A stretch of DNA of 55,186 nucleotides from CAZMRW01 sp964568805 (GCA_964568805.1 CAZMRW010000017.1:1-55186); one strand, 5' to 3'; numbered from the stretch's first letter, positions 16,310-25,639 are shown. The notes: a model not told the origin generated them from the sequence alone. Translations and numbers: made by a program.

Positions 16310-16477
16310 AATGAATTCCTTCCAATAGTTAAACTTACGAAAACAGGATCACAGATGACTCCGCTTTCCTTGACATTATTCACTACATTTATTCAAAAGA
16401 CCGATAATAGCCGGCCTAATTCATTTTGACTCAATGATTCTTATTCGAGCCTTATGACTTGACGGCTCCGCATCGGG

Positions 16478-16681
16478 CTATAAGCAGTAGACATATTGAT
16501 GACGCCCCCTGCCTCGACGTCGCAATAAAGCGTGCAATCTAAATATAGGCCTCGATTCATCCTGTTGGGGGCTTTGGTTCTTCAACTCGTTAAAAATGGC
16601 GGTAGCATTATTAAAGCTCATCTGCCAGCAAAAATCATCATTTGATGCGCCATAACGCTGCTGACCCGAGCTGAGAAACAT
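16478..16681 (-). CDS. Doubtful small protein coupled to the RND adaptor gene
   Basis: A 67-residue frame whose ATG overlaps the stop codon of the adaptor gene in a TGATG arrangement, the geometry of translational coupling. The sequence is polar, with an Arg-rich end (LLRRRGRGRH), and matches no family I know. An RND permease would be expected in this place; this is not one. It could be chance. Confidence 0.2.
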   Translation of the reverse strand: MFLSSGQQRYGASNDDFCWQMSFNNATAIFNELKNQSPQQDESRPIFRLHALLRRRGRGRHQYVYCL

Positions 16682-17736
16682 CAATCGTCACCGTCAGGGA
16701 TTTGCCCCCTCAATTCTTCCGACAACAGCATTTGTCCGCCTTCAGTCACGACTTTCTCGCCTGGTTTGATCGCCTCGCCGATAAAATAGCCATCGGCCAC
16801 AGGCGTAGCTTGCCCGATCAAGCGGCGGCTAAACTGTTCCTCGCCGGTTTTTAAATAAACAAAAACCTGGTCCATAGACCAAATTAACGCCGATTTAGGA
16901 ATAATGACACCCAGCACACTGTCTTTTTTATCGGGAATCCAGGCGCTGACGCTCATTCCCGTCCGGATAGCCTTGCCATGGGTTGAAAAAAAATAACTAA
17001 CGCCCTGCACCGTATTATCGATTTGCGGGCCGATGGAAATCAGGGTGGCTTCCTGTGCTTTGCTGCGATTGCCCGATGCCTCTACGTAAATGGTCCGAAC
17101 ATCATCAGCCAGTTGCCTGTTCGACGGCACTATGATTTGCAGCAGCGTTTTCTGGCCGGAAACAAATGAATCCAACCTATCCGGGTCAACGGTCATCGCC
17201 CAATCGGTCAGCTGTTTACCCCAATTAAGTCGTGCTTCATCGACAATCGCCTGGACCTGGAAATGAGCCGCATCGACTTGTGATTTATCGACCTGCCATT
17301 GCGATTGCTGTTCCTGCAACCGTCGTTCCGCCGCAATGCCATGCCGGAATAAATCCTGCATCCGCTTGACACCCTGTTCGGACTGATTGAATTTTGCCCT
17401 GGCGCTATTGCCTGTGGTTAGCGCTTGCAAATATTGGCTGCGTAATACCAGCAAGGGTTGCAGGTTGACAGCTTTTCCAAAAACGATAAACTCGGGACGA
17501 TAACTGGCCGGCCGGGCTTCCATCGTCTGCACACCTGATATTTGCTGAGTTTCCTGATCAAGAGGGATCACCGGATAGCCGTCAATGCGCTGGTCTTTTT
17601 CTATTTGCTCTTCATCACTGGCAAAGATTGCGGCATTTGCAAGGCCGTAAAATAAAATGATAACGAGAGTGATCGGTAATTTGGATTTGACAAAAAATAA
17701 CATACTGAAGATTGGGCATCTTTTATGGCATTGCAT
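16681..17736 (-). CDS. RND/HlyD-type periplasmic adaptor protein (orphan)
   Basis: A periplasmic membrane-fusion protein of about 350 residues. The N-terminus holds a hydrophobic signal (KLPITLVIILFYGLANA); the middle is a helical hairpin with the coiled-coil region QSEQGVKRMQDLFRHGIAAERRLQEQ, and the C-terminal part has barrel strands ending VVTEGGQMLLSEEL, typical of MFP adaptors. The Met at 17703 would give a tidier signal peptide and is an alternative start. Neither an inner-membrane pump nor an outer-membrane channel is adjacent, so the gene is an orphan or the rest of its operon has been lost. Confidence 0.75.
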   Translation of the reverse strand: MQCHKRCPIFSMLFFVKSKLPITLVIILFYGLANAAIFASDEEQIEKDQRIDGYPVIPLDQETQQISGVQTMEARPASYRPEFIVFGKAVNLQPLLVLRSQYLQALTTGNSARAKFNQSEQGVKRMQDLFRHGIAAERRLQEQQSQWQVDKSQVDAAHFQVQAIVDEARLNWGKQLTDWAMTVDPDRLDSFVSGQKTLLQIIVPSNRQLADDVRTIYVEASGNRSKAQEATLISIGPQIDNTVQGVSYFFSTHGKAIRTGMSVSAWIPDKKDSVLGVIIPKSALIWSMDQVFVYLKTGEEQFSRRLIGQATPVADGYFIGEAIKPGEKVVTEGGQMLLSEELRGQIPDGDD

Positions 17737-17908
17737 CAAGTATAATACCTGCCGATTGATAAAAGCTAATCAAGCTGGGATAAGGGGATCAAAAAAATAA
17801 TCCCCGCTGTAGCGATTGATATAAATGAACATCAGCCAATACTAAAAATATTGACGGTTTTTAAATAATAGCGCGTTATGCTTTGATGCAGATAAACTGG
17901 AGATGACT

Positions 17909-18292
17909 ATGAGTGACTTGCCAAAAAACTTAAAATACGCAGCTACGCATGAATGGGCTCATTTAGAAGATGATAAGATTGTTCGTGTAGGCATAACCGA
18001 TTACGCTCAGCGTCAACTGGGCGATTTGGTTTTTATAGAACTACCGGAAATTGGACGTAAAGTTAAAGCGCAAGAACAATGCGCCGTGGTTGAATCGGTC
18101 AAAACAGCGTCGGATTTGTACAGCCCTGTCAGCGGAGAAATTACCGCTGTCAATGCCAAATTAGCGGATGAACCTGAACAGGTAAATGATAATCCCTATG
18201 ATGCCTGGCTTTTTTGCATCAAGGCGGATGACCTTTCCGGCCTCGATAAACTGATGGATGCCGACGATTATCAACAAACCATTGAGGAATAG
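17909..18292 (+). CDS. gcvH: Glycine cleavage system H protein
   Basis: GcvH carries lipoyl-bound aminomethyl groups between the P, T and L proteins. The lipoylation motif is VESVKTASDLYSP with Lys65; the flanking ITDYAQRQLGDLVFIELP and NDNPYDAWLF segments are typical. GGAG at 17899-17902 sits six bases before the ATG at 17909, favouring that start over the ATG at 17903 that touches it. gcvP and gcvT are not in the window. Confidence 0.95.
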   Translation: MSDLPKNLKYAATHEWAHLEDDKIVRVGITDYAQRQLGDLVFIELPEIGRKVKAQEQCAVVESVKTASDLYSPVSGEITAVNAKLADEPEQVNDNPYDAWLFCIKADDLSGLDKLMDADDYQQTIEE

Positions 18293-18379
18293 CGAGCAGG
18301 ATGGAATCCACAAGTGTTATTCTGCATAAGTCTTCAACCTTTCCCTGATATTCACATTAATTTCTAGTCGTAATTAACC

Positions 18380-18739
18380 ATGGCATATCAAAATGCAACC
18401 GGCATCAAACGCCTGTTTAACGCCTGCTTATTCTCCGCCGCCGGATTTAAGGCGACCTGGACTCATGAAGAGGCATTCAGACAGGAAGTGCTTCTGTTTG
18501 TCGTCACGACGCCGTTGGCAATCTGGCTGGGTGAAACCACTATCGAAAAACTGCTGTTAATCGGCAGCATGGTTTTGGTCTTGCTGGTCGAGTTGCTCAA
18601 TTCAGCCATAGAGGCCACCGTTGACCGTGTCGGCCTGGAACGTCACGAATTATCCGGCCGAGCCAAAGATATTGGCTCGGCTGCAGTTATGCTGTCACTG
18701 GTTTGGGCAGGCATCACCTGGCTTCTAATATTATTATAA
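18380..18739 (+). CDS. dgkA: Diacylglycerol kinase
   Basis: A small integral membrane enzyme of 119 residues with three transmembrane helices that phosphorylates diacylglycerol for phospholipid recycling. Hallmarks are the Glu near the start of the catalytic surface (THEEAFRQE) and ELLNSAIEATVDRVG, which contains the active-site Glu and Asn. It lies 11 bp before the kinase gene that follows and is probably in the same operon. Confidence 0.93.
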   Translation: MAYQNATGIKRLFNACLFSAAGFKATWTHEEAFRQEVLLFVVTTPLAIWLGETTIEKLLLIGSMVLVLLVELLNSAIEATVDRVGLERHELSGRAKDIGSAAVMLSLVWAGITWLLILL

Positions 18740-18750
18740 AGGAGAACACA

Positions 18751-19686
18751 ATGAGCGCTTTGATTTGCGGATCGATGGCCTACGATACTATTATGGTTTT
18801 TCATGACCGCTTTAAGAACCATATATTGCCTGATAAAGTCCATATTCTGAATGTATCATTCCTGGTGCCGGTGATGCGGCGCGAGTACGGCGGTTGCGCC
18901 GGCAACATTGCCTATAACCTGAAATTGCTGGGCGAAGAGCCGTTAATCATGGCGACGGTCGGCCATGATTTCGAGCCTTACATGCAATGGATGTGTCAGA
19001 ATAGCTTGTCCAGGGAGTTTATTCGCATATTGGATAACAATTACACCGGACAGGCCTATATCACCACCGACGAGGATGACAATCAGATCACTGCCTTCCA
19101 TCCGGGCGCCATGAATTCATCGCATTTGAATGCCGTTCCGATTGGCAGGGACGACATCAACATCGGCATCGTCTCTCCCGACGGCAAGGAAGGGATGCTG
19201 CTGCATGCCAAGCAATTTTCCGAACTGGACATTCCTTTTATTTTTGATCCGGGCCAGGGCATACCGATGTTCAATGGAGAAGAACTGATCGGCTTTCTGG
19301 ACCAGGCAACCTGGGTAACGGTCAATGATTATGAATCCGAGTTAATGCAGCAACGTACCGGACTATCGCTGGAGCAAATCGCTGAACGGGTTGACGCATT
19401 AATCGTTACCCTGGGTGCGCAGGGATCCAAAATTTACACGCACGGCCAATGCCTGAACATCCCTGTGGCAAAACCCAAGGTTTTGCTTGATCCGACCGGC
19501 TGTGGCGATGCCTATAGGGCCGGCATATTATATGGATTAATAAATGAATTGGACTGGGAGATTACCGGCCGGATTGCATCGCTGATGGGCGCGATTAAAA
19601 TCGAACATAACGGCACACAGAATCACGCATTCGATCTGGAGACATTCAAAGACAAATACCGGGAAAATTTCGGTTCTTCGTTTTAA
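18751..19686 (+). CDS. PfkB-family carbohydrate/nucleoside kinase
   Basis: A ribokinase-fold kinase of 311 residues. It has the N-terminal PfkB pattern GGCAGNIAYNLKLLG and the C-terminal catalytic motif DPTGCGDAYRAGILYG, whose Asp is the general base. Overall features (MSALICGSMAYDTIMVF start, short lid) are closest to the adenosine kinase-like group common in proteobacteria, but the substrate is not certain. AGGAG at 18740-18744 fixes the ATG at 18751; an upstream in-frame start would lie inside dgkA. Confidence 0.88.
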   Translation: MSALICGSMAYDTIMVFHDRFKNHILPDKVHILNVSFLVPVMRREYGGCAGNIAYNLKLLGEEPLIMATVGHDFEPYMQWMCQNSLSREFIRILDNNYTGQAYITTDEDDNQITAFHPGAMNSSHLNAVPIGRDDINIGIVSPDGKEGMLLHAKQFSELDIPFIFDPGQGIPMFNGEELIGFLDQATWVTVNDYESELMQQRTGLSLEQIAERVDALIVTLGAQGSKIYTHGQCLNIPVAKPKVLLDPTGCGDAYRAGILYGLINELDWEITGRIASLMGAIKIEHNGTQNHAFDLETFKDKYRENFGSSF

Positions 19687-19735
19687 TATCAAAGCATCCG
19701 ATTGATCTGCATTCCTCGTTGAAAATATCGATTTA

Positions 19736-20536
19736 ATGTTAAAAAACACCCAGCGCCTACTAGAGATCATGTCCCGTCTGCGTCATCCTGAGCAGGGTTG
19801 CGCATGGGATCTGAAACAGGACTTCCGCAGCCTGATACCTTATGTTATTGAAGAGGCGTATGAAGTCGTTGATGCAATCGAACGCAACGACATTGATGAT
19901 TTATGTTCGGAATTGGGCGACCTCCTTTTGCAGGTGGTCTTCCACGCTCAAATCGCTGAAGAGAAAGGGCTGTTTAATTTCGAGCAGGTTTCTGAGGGCA
20001 TATGCGACAAGCTGGTGCGCAGGCACCCCCATGTTTTTTCCGATGCGGTCTTTAACAGCGACGAAGAACGCCATCAGGCCTGGGAACAAGCCAAAGCGGA
20101 TGAACGCAGAGAAAAGAACAAATCGCCAGCGCCGGCCAGCGTGCTGTCCGGTGTGGCCGCGAGCCTTCCAGCGTTGCTGGAATGCGAAAAAATCCAGGAT
20201 AGAGCCGCTCATCATGGATTCGATTGGCCTGAAATTTCGCCGGTGTTCGATAAAGTCAGCGAAGAACTCGATGAAGTGAAGGAAGCCTGGGAATCCGGAG
20301 ATCAAGCCCATATTCAGGAGGAAGTGGGAGATCTGTTACTCGTCGCCGTCAATCTGGCCCGCCACTTGAATGTCAATGCCGAACTTGCCCTAAAGGAAAG
20401 CACAAGAAAATTCACTCGCCGCTTTCAATACATTGAGCAACAGGTTGAAGCGACAGGGCGAATTTTGACGGACTGCGAACTGATCGAATTGGATGCTTAC
20501 TGGCATGAGGCAAAGAAAGTACTCAAGAAAAAGTGA
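19736..20536 (+). CDS. mazG: Nucleoside triphosphate pyrophosphohydrolase MazG
   Basis: Two tandem MazG domains, as in E. coli MazG. Domain 1 has GCAWDLKQDFRSLIPYVIEEAYEVVDAI and ELGDLLLQVVFHAQIAEE, which give the EExxE/ExxD metal site; domain 2 repeats it with EELDEVKEAW and EEVGDLLLVAVNLARHL. The enzyme hydrolyses NTPs to NMP and pyrophosphate and affects ppGpp levels. The length of 266 is typical. relA lies far away in this window. Confidence 0.94.
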   Translation: MLKNTQRLLEIMSRLRHPEQGCAWDLKQDFRSLIPYVIEEAYEVVDAIERNDIDDLCSELGDLLLQVVFHAQIAEEKGLFNFEQVSEGICDKLVRRHPHVFSDAVFNSDEERHQAWEQAKADERREKNKSPAPASVLSGVAASLPALLECEKIQDRAAHHGFDWPEISPVFDKVSEELDEVKEAWESGDQAHIQEEVGDLLLVAVNLARHLNVNAELALKESTRKFTRRFQYIEQQVEATGRILTDCELIELDAYWHEAKKVLKKK

Positions 20537-20586
20537 TCATCGACCATAAAGCAAACTGAGGTTAAGTATTAGCTCCGCTCGACTTG

Positions 20587-20620
20587 AGCTTGTCTAACAG
20601 CCGGAGCGCTTCGACAAGCT
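20587..20620. repeat. REP-like inverted repeat
   Basis: AGCTTGTC and GACAAGCT face each other across 18 bases between the convergent mazG and HEAT-repeat genes. The motif CTTCGACAAGCT is typical of dispersed intergenic repeats in proteobacteria. Confidence 0.4.
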
Positions 20621-20666
20621 TGCAGGGTAAATTCGGAGAATCAGGCCGCGTATCAATAAAATCCCT

Positions 20667-21380
20667 TTATTCCTGGAGAAATTCCAGTGTCTTTGCGGCG
20701 GCGGCGCTGACTTCCGGATCGGGACTGGCTAATAACGGTGAAATTTGTTCAGCCAATGCCGGGTCGTCCATAAAAGCGAGATTATTGAGGGCCTCTATCA
20801 CCACGCCGGAATTTGAATCCTTGAGAGCGCTAATGAGTCCGTTGACAGCCTCTGGCTGATCTGAATTGGACAACTGATTGACCGCTTCGGCCCGAACCTT
20901 GGCGTCGGTATCCTTCAGAGCGTCGATGAAGGTGCTGACCGCCATCTCATCATCGTTGCTGATCTGTCCTATTTCCTCAAGCGCCTGAATGCGTGCAGTC
21001 GCATCGACGCTTTGATAATAATTCTGGGCTTGTGTCTGGATTCCCGTTATAGCGGCGTGATCAAGCGGCTGGGGTATCGGTTTGTCGATTCGCGCCGGAT
21101 AAATTTTTATATCGGCGTCGGACGAAGGGTTTCCCTGCCTTTCTTCTCTGCTCCGAATGTCCTGCCTCAGCTTGTCATTGATAACGGCGGGGTCCAAGCG
21201 CATTGCCGGTTGTGCAGGGGTAACAGCGTCGCTATGGACCTGTTTTTCTTGCATTGGTGCGGAAGGTTTATCCGTATTCGCGGTTTCTTTCTTCGACGCG
21301 TCATGATTACCGTCGCAACCGAAGACCATCAAAGAGCAAATCAATACCGTCATCGGTTTGAAACAATTCGCCCTATTCAT
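20667..21380 (-). CDS. Putative HEAT-repeat lipoprotein
   Basis: A protein of 237 residues from ATG 21380. A short signal ends in VFGC, a slightly unusual lipobox (Phe at -2) giving a lipid-anchored Cys. A disordered, Lys/Pro-rich linker of about 100 residues follows. The C-terminal third is a set of HEAT/PBS-type repeats (VSTFIDALKDTDAKVRAEAV, VNGLISALKDSNSGVVIEAL, and so on), a protein-binding scaffold. Partners are unknown. Confidence 0.75.
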   Translation of the reverse strand: MNRANCFKPMTVLICSLMVFGCDGNHDASKKETANTDKPSAPMQEKQVHSDAVTPAQPAMRLDPAVINDKLRQDIRSREERQGNPSSDADIKIYPARIDKPIPQPLDHAAITGIQTQAQNYYQSVDATARIQALEEIGQISNDDEMAVSTFIDALKDTDAKVRAEAVNQLSNSDQPEAVNGLISALKDSNSGVVIEALNNLAFMDDPALAEQISPLLASPDPEVSAAAAKTLEFLQE

Positions 21381-21430
21381 CGAATCAATCATATTTTATC
21401 TGATCAGAATGATAATAAACACGTAATCAA

Positions 21431-21458
21431 AAACCGCGTCGAATGACGCGGTTTTTTT
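21431..21458. terminator. Bidirectional rho-independent terminator
   Basis: AAACCGCGTC and GACGCGGTTT pair around GAAT, with T-runs on both strands. It ends the secreted-protein gene whose stop is at 21495 on the minus strand. Confidence 0.85.
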
Positions 21459-21494
21459 CAAACTATAAAGTTTCTTTAGGCTGCTGCCTTGAGG

Positions 21495-22097
21495 TTAAGG
21501 TGCAGGTATAAAAGGAAGTTTACTGGCAGGAATCGACTTGCCTGTGACGGTGTAACCGCCGATCAGGACCAGATTAGTATCAGCCGGATTTAAACTGGCG
21601 ACCCCCACGCCATCAGGGCCCGTCAGCTCACCATTGGACTGAAACGTCGCCTTTTTGAACGTCCCCGAGCTGCTCAGCTTAATTGCCATCTGTTGATTCG
21701 CATGTCCCCGCACTAGATGGCCGGATGAGTTTCCATAACTGGCAAAATCATCAATTTCGACCGCTGAAAAGCCGCCCGGCAGTTCAAAAAGAAAAATATC
21801 ACCATCCGTCGAGGCAAATAGTCCTGACGGTAACTGACAGATGATATTACCTTCGTAGAAACCCGGCAACCCTGGAGTCGGATTCGAAGTATAGTCCAAC
21901 CGAGTGTAACAGGTGCCGTTTGATTTGGCTTTCTGAGTCGCTCCTGATGCTACATTAACTTGCAAACCGTTTTGCGTTTTGAATTTAAGCTTTAACCACT
22001 GGCCATCGGCTTCGCCGAGTGCCCATACATTGGCGGATGCGCCCAACAAAGCAACACCAACCATGGTAACCATTTTTTTCAATATTTTATTATTCAT
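21495..22097 (-). CDS. Secreted protein of unknown function
   Basis: A 200-residue protein with a clear signal peptide (MNNKILKKMVTMVGVALLGASANVWA) and a mature part rich in Gly, Ser and beta-forming stretches; two cysteines (NGTCYTRLDY and NIICQLPSG) may form a disulfide. GGAGG sits five bases before ATG 22097, which settles the start over an upstream TTG. No family is recognised. It is flanked by a strong terminator and a 441-bp upstream region, so it is transcribed alone. Confidence 0.7.
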   Translation of the reverse strand: MNNKILKKMVTMVGVALLGASANVWALGEADGQWLKLKFKTQNGLQVNVASGATQKAKSNGTCYTRLDYTSNPTPGLPGFYEGNIICQLPSGLFASTDGDIFLFELPGGFSAVEIDDFASYGNSSGHLVRGHANQQMAIKLSSSGTFKKATFQSNGELTGPDGVGVASLNPADTNLVLIGGYTVTGKSIPASKLPFIPAP

Positions 22098-22538
22098 AGT
22101 ATCCTCCAATCATTTTGCTAAGTCTGTTTTAAACAGGATGTAATAGGGCAGTTTCATGAATACTTACAAAATTTGCTTTGATTCCTCCTTGTTTTTGCGC
22201 ATTCAGCATGTTCAAAAAACTTATTCCTCTTAGGGATTAAAATTTACTCTGATCAATTAACGAGCATCTTACTCGAACCAGTGATGACGTTTGCGTATTC
22301 AACATTGAGTGCAATTATTGCAAGAGTTTGTGAACCTGATCTTACCTAGAGACTGTCCTGGAGTTTTAAGTATAGCCGACTCCATACACTTAAACCGGAT
22401 ATTAAGAAAAAAACACCTGACTACGTTCTTTAATAACGCGGCGGAATCTATGTTAAGTTAATTGTTTAAATCAGTCTACTGGTTTTTAACGTTCAAAAAT
22501 GAGATGCTGTATCGGTAAATTCAGCAGGCAGAAAAGCA
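22098..22538. other. 441-bp AT-rich intergenic region
   Basis: It separates two divergent exported-protein genes and must contain their promoters. No gene, RNA or strong repeat is seen. Confidence 0.5.
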
Positions 22539-22979
22539 ATGACCATCAAATCTTTTTTTTATTTTGCAGTGATTACGATGACATTAAATACTCCAGCTCA
22601 AGCCGGAAAATCCGAAAATAAACTGGCGTTGTGCCCGAACAGCCCGAACTGCGTGTCCAGTCAGGCTGCCGATACCGATCATTATATTGCTCCGTTTAAA
22701 ATCACCGGTAATCCGGCAGAGGCCTGGGAGGCATTTAAGCTGGCGCTGGCCGGACAGAGCCGCACCGTTATTACCGAATCAACAGAAAATGCCCTGCATG
22801 CCGAGGCAACCAGCCTGGTTTTTCGATTTGTGGATGATATTAACGCGATACTCGATACCGGGGCGAAGCAGATTCATATCCGTTCCGCTTCACGTGTCGG
22901 TTACAGTGATTTGGGCGTTAACCGCAAGCGGATGGAAACGTTACGGCTGAGCCTGCAACAGGCCGGCGTTATCGAATGA
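22539..22979 (+). CDS. Exported DUF1499 protein
   Basis: A 146-residue protein with a signal peptide (ending PAQAGKS) and the DUF1499 hallmark LCPNSPNCVSSQA, followed by ATSLVFRFVDDI and IHIRSASRVGYSDLGVNRKRME, all diagnostic of the family. The molecular function of DUF1499 proteins is unknown. Confidence 0.85.
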   Translation: MTIKSFFYFAVITMTLNTPAQAGKSENKLALCPNSPNCVSSQAADTDHYIAPFKITGNPAEAWEAFKLALAGQSRTVITESTENALHAEATSLVFRFVDDINAILDTGAKQIHIRSASRVGYSDLGVNRKRMETLRLSLQQAGVIE

Positions 22980-22980
22980 C

Positions 22981-23009
22981 CCAAGAGACGCGAGGTATGC
23001 GTCTCTTGG
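22981..23009 (+). terminator. Strong hairpin directly after the DUF1499 stop codon
   Basis: CCAAGAGACGC and GCGTCTCTTGG form a perfect 11-bp stem with a 7-base loop, starting one base after the stop codon. No T-run follows, so it may act as an RNA 3'-end stabiliser or a rho-assisted terminator. Confidence 0.55.
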
Positions 23010-23067
23010 GGTCGGTCTTGAATGGCCTGTGCCCGGTCTGAAAAGAAACAGCCAGGCCGGATATTTT

Positions 23068-23637
23068 TTAAACCTGTTTATGCTCTGTCTGACTACCAGG
23101 AATTGCTTTCAGCAGCTTGACAGCAGTATATATCACAGCTCCGTAACCCAGCGCGGAGCCGGCATAAAGCAGAAAATAGCCGGCCGTTGCGGCAATATAA
23201 CTACTCAGGGCCAGCGTGTCGTAACGATCTGATAATAGATAGAAGCTGCCATTTGAAATGATGAAGGCGACAGTAGTCGCCAGCATTAGCAACCCCATGG
23301 ACAATGCCAATTCTGTTCCATTTAATGATTTGAACCGTGCACAGTAGCGCCCGGTTAACCACATCACGGCATAGGTGGGGATCAGAAACAGATAAGCGGG
23401 AGACACGCACCAGGCGCTGGTGCCGTTGGCGATGGCAAGAGTGTCGATCAGACCTGCAAGGCCCAACAAAAATACAAAAAAGCTCGTCTTGCGGTAAAAA
23501 CCGGCGAAGAAAAAAACCGCCAGCGATGCATCGGGCAGATGCAGGGCATCGCCGAAATGGTGAAAACGGGTCAGCGCCATCAAAGCAATCAGCGGGATTG
23601 GCAAATACCGGATTTGCAGCCATTGTGTCGTGTTCAT
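23068..23637 (-). CDS. btuM: BtuM-like cobalamin transporter (solitary ECF-type S component)
   Basis: A six-helix membrane protein of 189 residues. The segments LTRFHHFGDALHLPDASLAVFFFAGF and, further on, Cys77 in WCVSPAYLFLIP agree with BtuM, the solitary S-component from Gram-negative bacteria whose conserved Cys (Cys80 in the Thiobacillus protein) ligates cobalt and removes cyanide from cyanocobalamin. It lies 41 bp downstream of a riboswitch-controlled btuB, which fits a role in carrying cobalamin over the inner membrane in place of BtuCDF. The assignment rests on remembered family features, not a search. AGGAG precedes the ATG at 23637. Confidence 0.75.
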   Translation of the reverse strand: MNTTQWLQIRYLPIPLIALMALTRFHHFGDALHLPDASLAVFFFAGFYRKTSFFVFLLGLAGLIDTLAIANGTSAWCVSPAYLFLIPTYAVMWLTGRYCARFKSLNGTELALSMGLLMLATTVAFIISNGSFYLLSDRYDTLALSSYIAATAGYFLLYAGSALGYGAVIYTAVKLLKAIPGSQTEHKQV

Positions 23638-23659
23638 CAGATTGTCTCCTAAAAAGTTG

Positions 23660-23679
23660 ATCCGCCGTTCCAGGCGGAT
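23660..23679 (-). promoter_or_regulatory. Intercistronic hairpin between btuB and btuM
   Basis: On the minus strand ATCCGCC and GGCGGAT pair across 6 bases and are followed after CAAC by five T, then the btuM ribosome binding site. It looks like a leaky terminator that could lower btuM expression relative to btuB. Confidence 0.5.
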
Positions 23680-25514
23680 TAATTATTATAATGGATAGAA
23701 ACGAAGAAATTCCTATCCGCGGTGTTATAAGTATCAACCAGCTGATATTGTTTATCCAGCAGATTATTAAGTTTTGCACTCAGCATCCAGTTTTTGTTGA
23801 CGTGATAGGCGGCGCGTAAATCGACCGTCACATAACCCGCTACCTGGATTGTATTTTGCGGATCGTCGTATCGGTCGCCCTGCGCCAGAACATTGGCCCC
23901 GACATCAACGGGTCCGAATGCCCTGGACAAATCGAATGACAGGCTTTCTTGATAACGCCGCGCCAGCCGGGAATTGGTTTCCCGGTCCTGAGGGTTTAAC
24001 AGGTTCATGCCCAGCTTGCCGTTCCAGCCCAGTACCTGCGTGCTGATTTCGGCTTCGATGCCGTCGATTTGCGCTTTGTTAACGTTTACTGCTTTGAAAC
24101 CGGGAGGAAGAAATACAATCAAATTATCAATATTCGTATGATAGGCTCGAATTTCCCACTGCAGCCATTGATGATCGCCAGCTAAACCAACTTCAAATGA
24201 GGTCGATTCTTCGGGCTCCAGATCGGGATTGCCAAAGAACGGAAAATAAAGCTGATTAAAGGTTGGCGACTTAAAGGCGTTGCCAAAGCTGGCAAATGGA
24301 CTTATACCGATTTCGCTATTATACCGCCAGCCAACATTGCCGGTAACATAATCGCCGAACGCTTCATTTTCATCCCAGCGGAGCGAGGCGTTGATGAAAT
24401 GATTATCCAGGATTCGACTATGCAATTCTCCAAAAACGCCGACATCGTAACGCGAATCCTCTTCAAACGAAGTGGGCAAGCTACTCACTTCGTCCAGGCG
24501 ATAATCCGATCCGAGAATCAGTTGATGATCGTCGGACAAGTCGAACTGGTTCAGCCAGGTTGCATTCCAGCGCTGCGTATCGAAGCGGCTTGAAAATGAT
24601 CCGCCGGGCGCAAAATTGTCATTGTCATCGAGGCTCTGGCCAAGGCGCAGGGTAGAACGCCAATTATCGAGCACGTCCATGCTGCCGGAAAGGGCTGCAA
24701 CCTGATTGATGAATGTCGTCTTGTCCTGAAAGGTGCCGTCGTATTCTGTTCTTCCCTGCGATCTTAGAAAAGAAGCGTCAATCTCGGCATTGTTGTCGAA
24801 CCGGTGACCAGCTCGGGCATTGACGGCAGTATTATAATAGCCGTCGTCATCGGGTTGATCGACGCCGAAAAAACCCGGCACCGGCTCGCGGGCATCAAAG
24901 CCTTGGGTATTGAAATGCGATGCGCCGACCGTGTACCAGCTGTTTTTCCATTTTCCGCTGACCGTGCCCGCCGTGCGTATCGTGTCGTAATTTCCGCCGC
25001 CGGCATCCAAGGTGACGCTGGGCTTTTCACTCTGGCCGCCTTTGCGGGTAAAAATCTGGATGACTCCACCTATTGCTTCCGAACCGTACAGACTCGATTG
25101 CGGGCCACGAATAATTTCCACTCGTTCGATCTGATCAATGGGGATAAATTCAAAGGAGGTTGTGCCCAAAGTAGCGGAGCCTACCTTGATGCCGTCGATC
25201 AGAACCAGTACATGATCGGAATCGGTGCCGCGCATAAAAACGCTGGTGGTTTTTCCGTCGCCGCCCTGCTGCGTCATATCGATACCGGTGGTTCCTCCTA
25301 ACAATTCCGGGAAAGTTTTGACCTGAAGACGTTCGATATCCTTGCGTGTATAAATCGTTGCGGCAGTCGTCAACTCTTTTTTGGCTATGTCCGATCGAGT
25401 TGCGGTGACGACCATTTCAGGTAGATTTGAGGGATCGTCGGGAATGTTTTCCTCAGCCTGTAACTGAGAATTGAGGCCTGCAAACAAAAGCGAGCCTAAA
25501 ATGAATTTTTGCAT
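23679..25514 (-). CDS. btuB: TonB-dependent cobalamin receptor BtuB
   Basis: An outer-membrane receptor of 611 residues, very near the length of E. coli BtuB. A signal peptide (1-20, ending LQA) is followed by the TonB box EMVVTATR at 33-40, a plug domain (DVERLQVKT-like, MRGTDSDHVLVLIDGIKVG, RVEIIRGPQSSLYGSEAIGGVIQIFTRKG) and a 22-strand-type barrel ending in aromatic FVSIHYNN. A cobalamin riboswitch upstream identifies the substrate. The start is ATG 25514 with GAGGA before it; the frame runs on upstream through the riboswitch but that part is leader. Confidence 0.93.
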   Translation of the reverse strand: MQKFILGSLLFAGLNSQLQAEENIPDDPSNLPEMVVTATRSDIAKKELTTAATIYTRKDIERLQVKTFPELLGGTTGIDMTQQGGDGKTTSVFMRGTDSDHVLVLIDGIKVGSATLGTTSFEFIPIDQIERVEIIRGPQSSLYGSEAIGGVIQIFTRKGGQSEKPSVTLDAGGGNYDTIRTAGTVSGKWKNSWYTVGASHFNTQGFDAREPVPGFFGVDQPDDDGYYNTAVNARAGHRFDNNAEIDASFLRSQGRTEYDGTFQDKTTFINQVAALSGSMDVLDNWRSTLRLGQSLDDNDNFAPGGSFSSRFDTQRWNATWLNQFDLSDDHQLILGSDYRLDEVSSLPTSFEEDSRYDVGVFGELHSRILDNHFINASLRWDENEAFGDYVTGNVGWRYNSEIGISPFASFGNAFKSPTFNQLYFPFFGNPDLEPEESTSFEVGLAGDHQWLQWEIRAYHTNIDNLIVFLPPGFKAVNVNKAQIDGIEAEISTQVLGWNGKLGMNLLNPQDRETNSRLARRYQESLSFDLSRAFGPVDVGANVLAQGDRYDDPQNTIQVAGYVTVDLRAAYHVNKNWMLSAKLNNLLDKQYQLVDTYNTADRNFFVSIHYNN

Positions 25515-25639
25515 GATGTCCTCTGCGCCGCCCGCGCATCGTGAATGTGTGTAATCACAACGAAGGGCAAAAGAAGACAAGAAAAGCAGCATGCAACTGT
25601 CTTTTTTCGCAGACAGCCCTCCGCTGTACCGAATAATAC

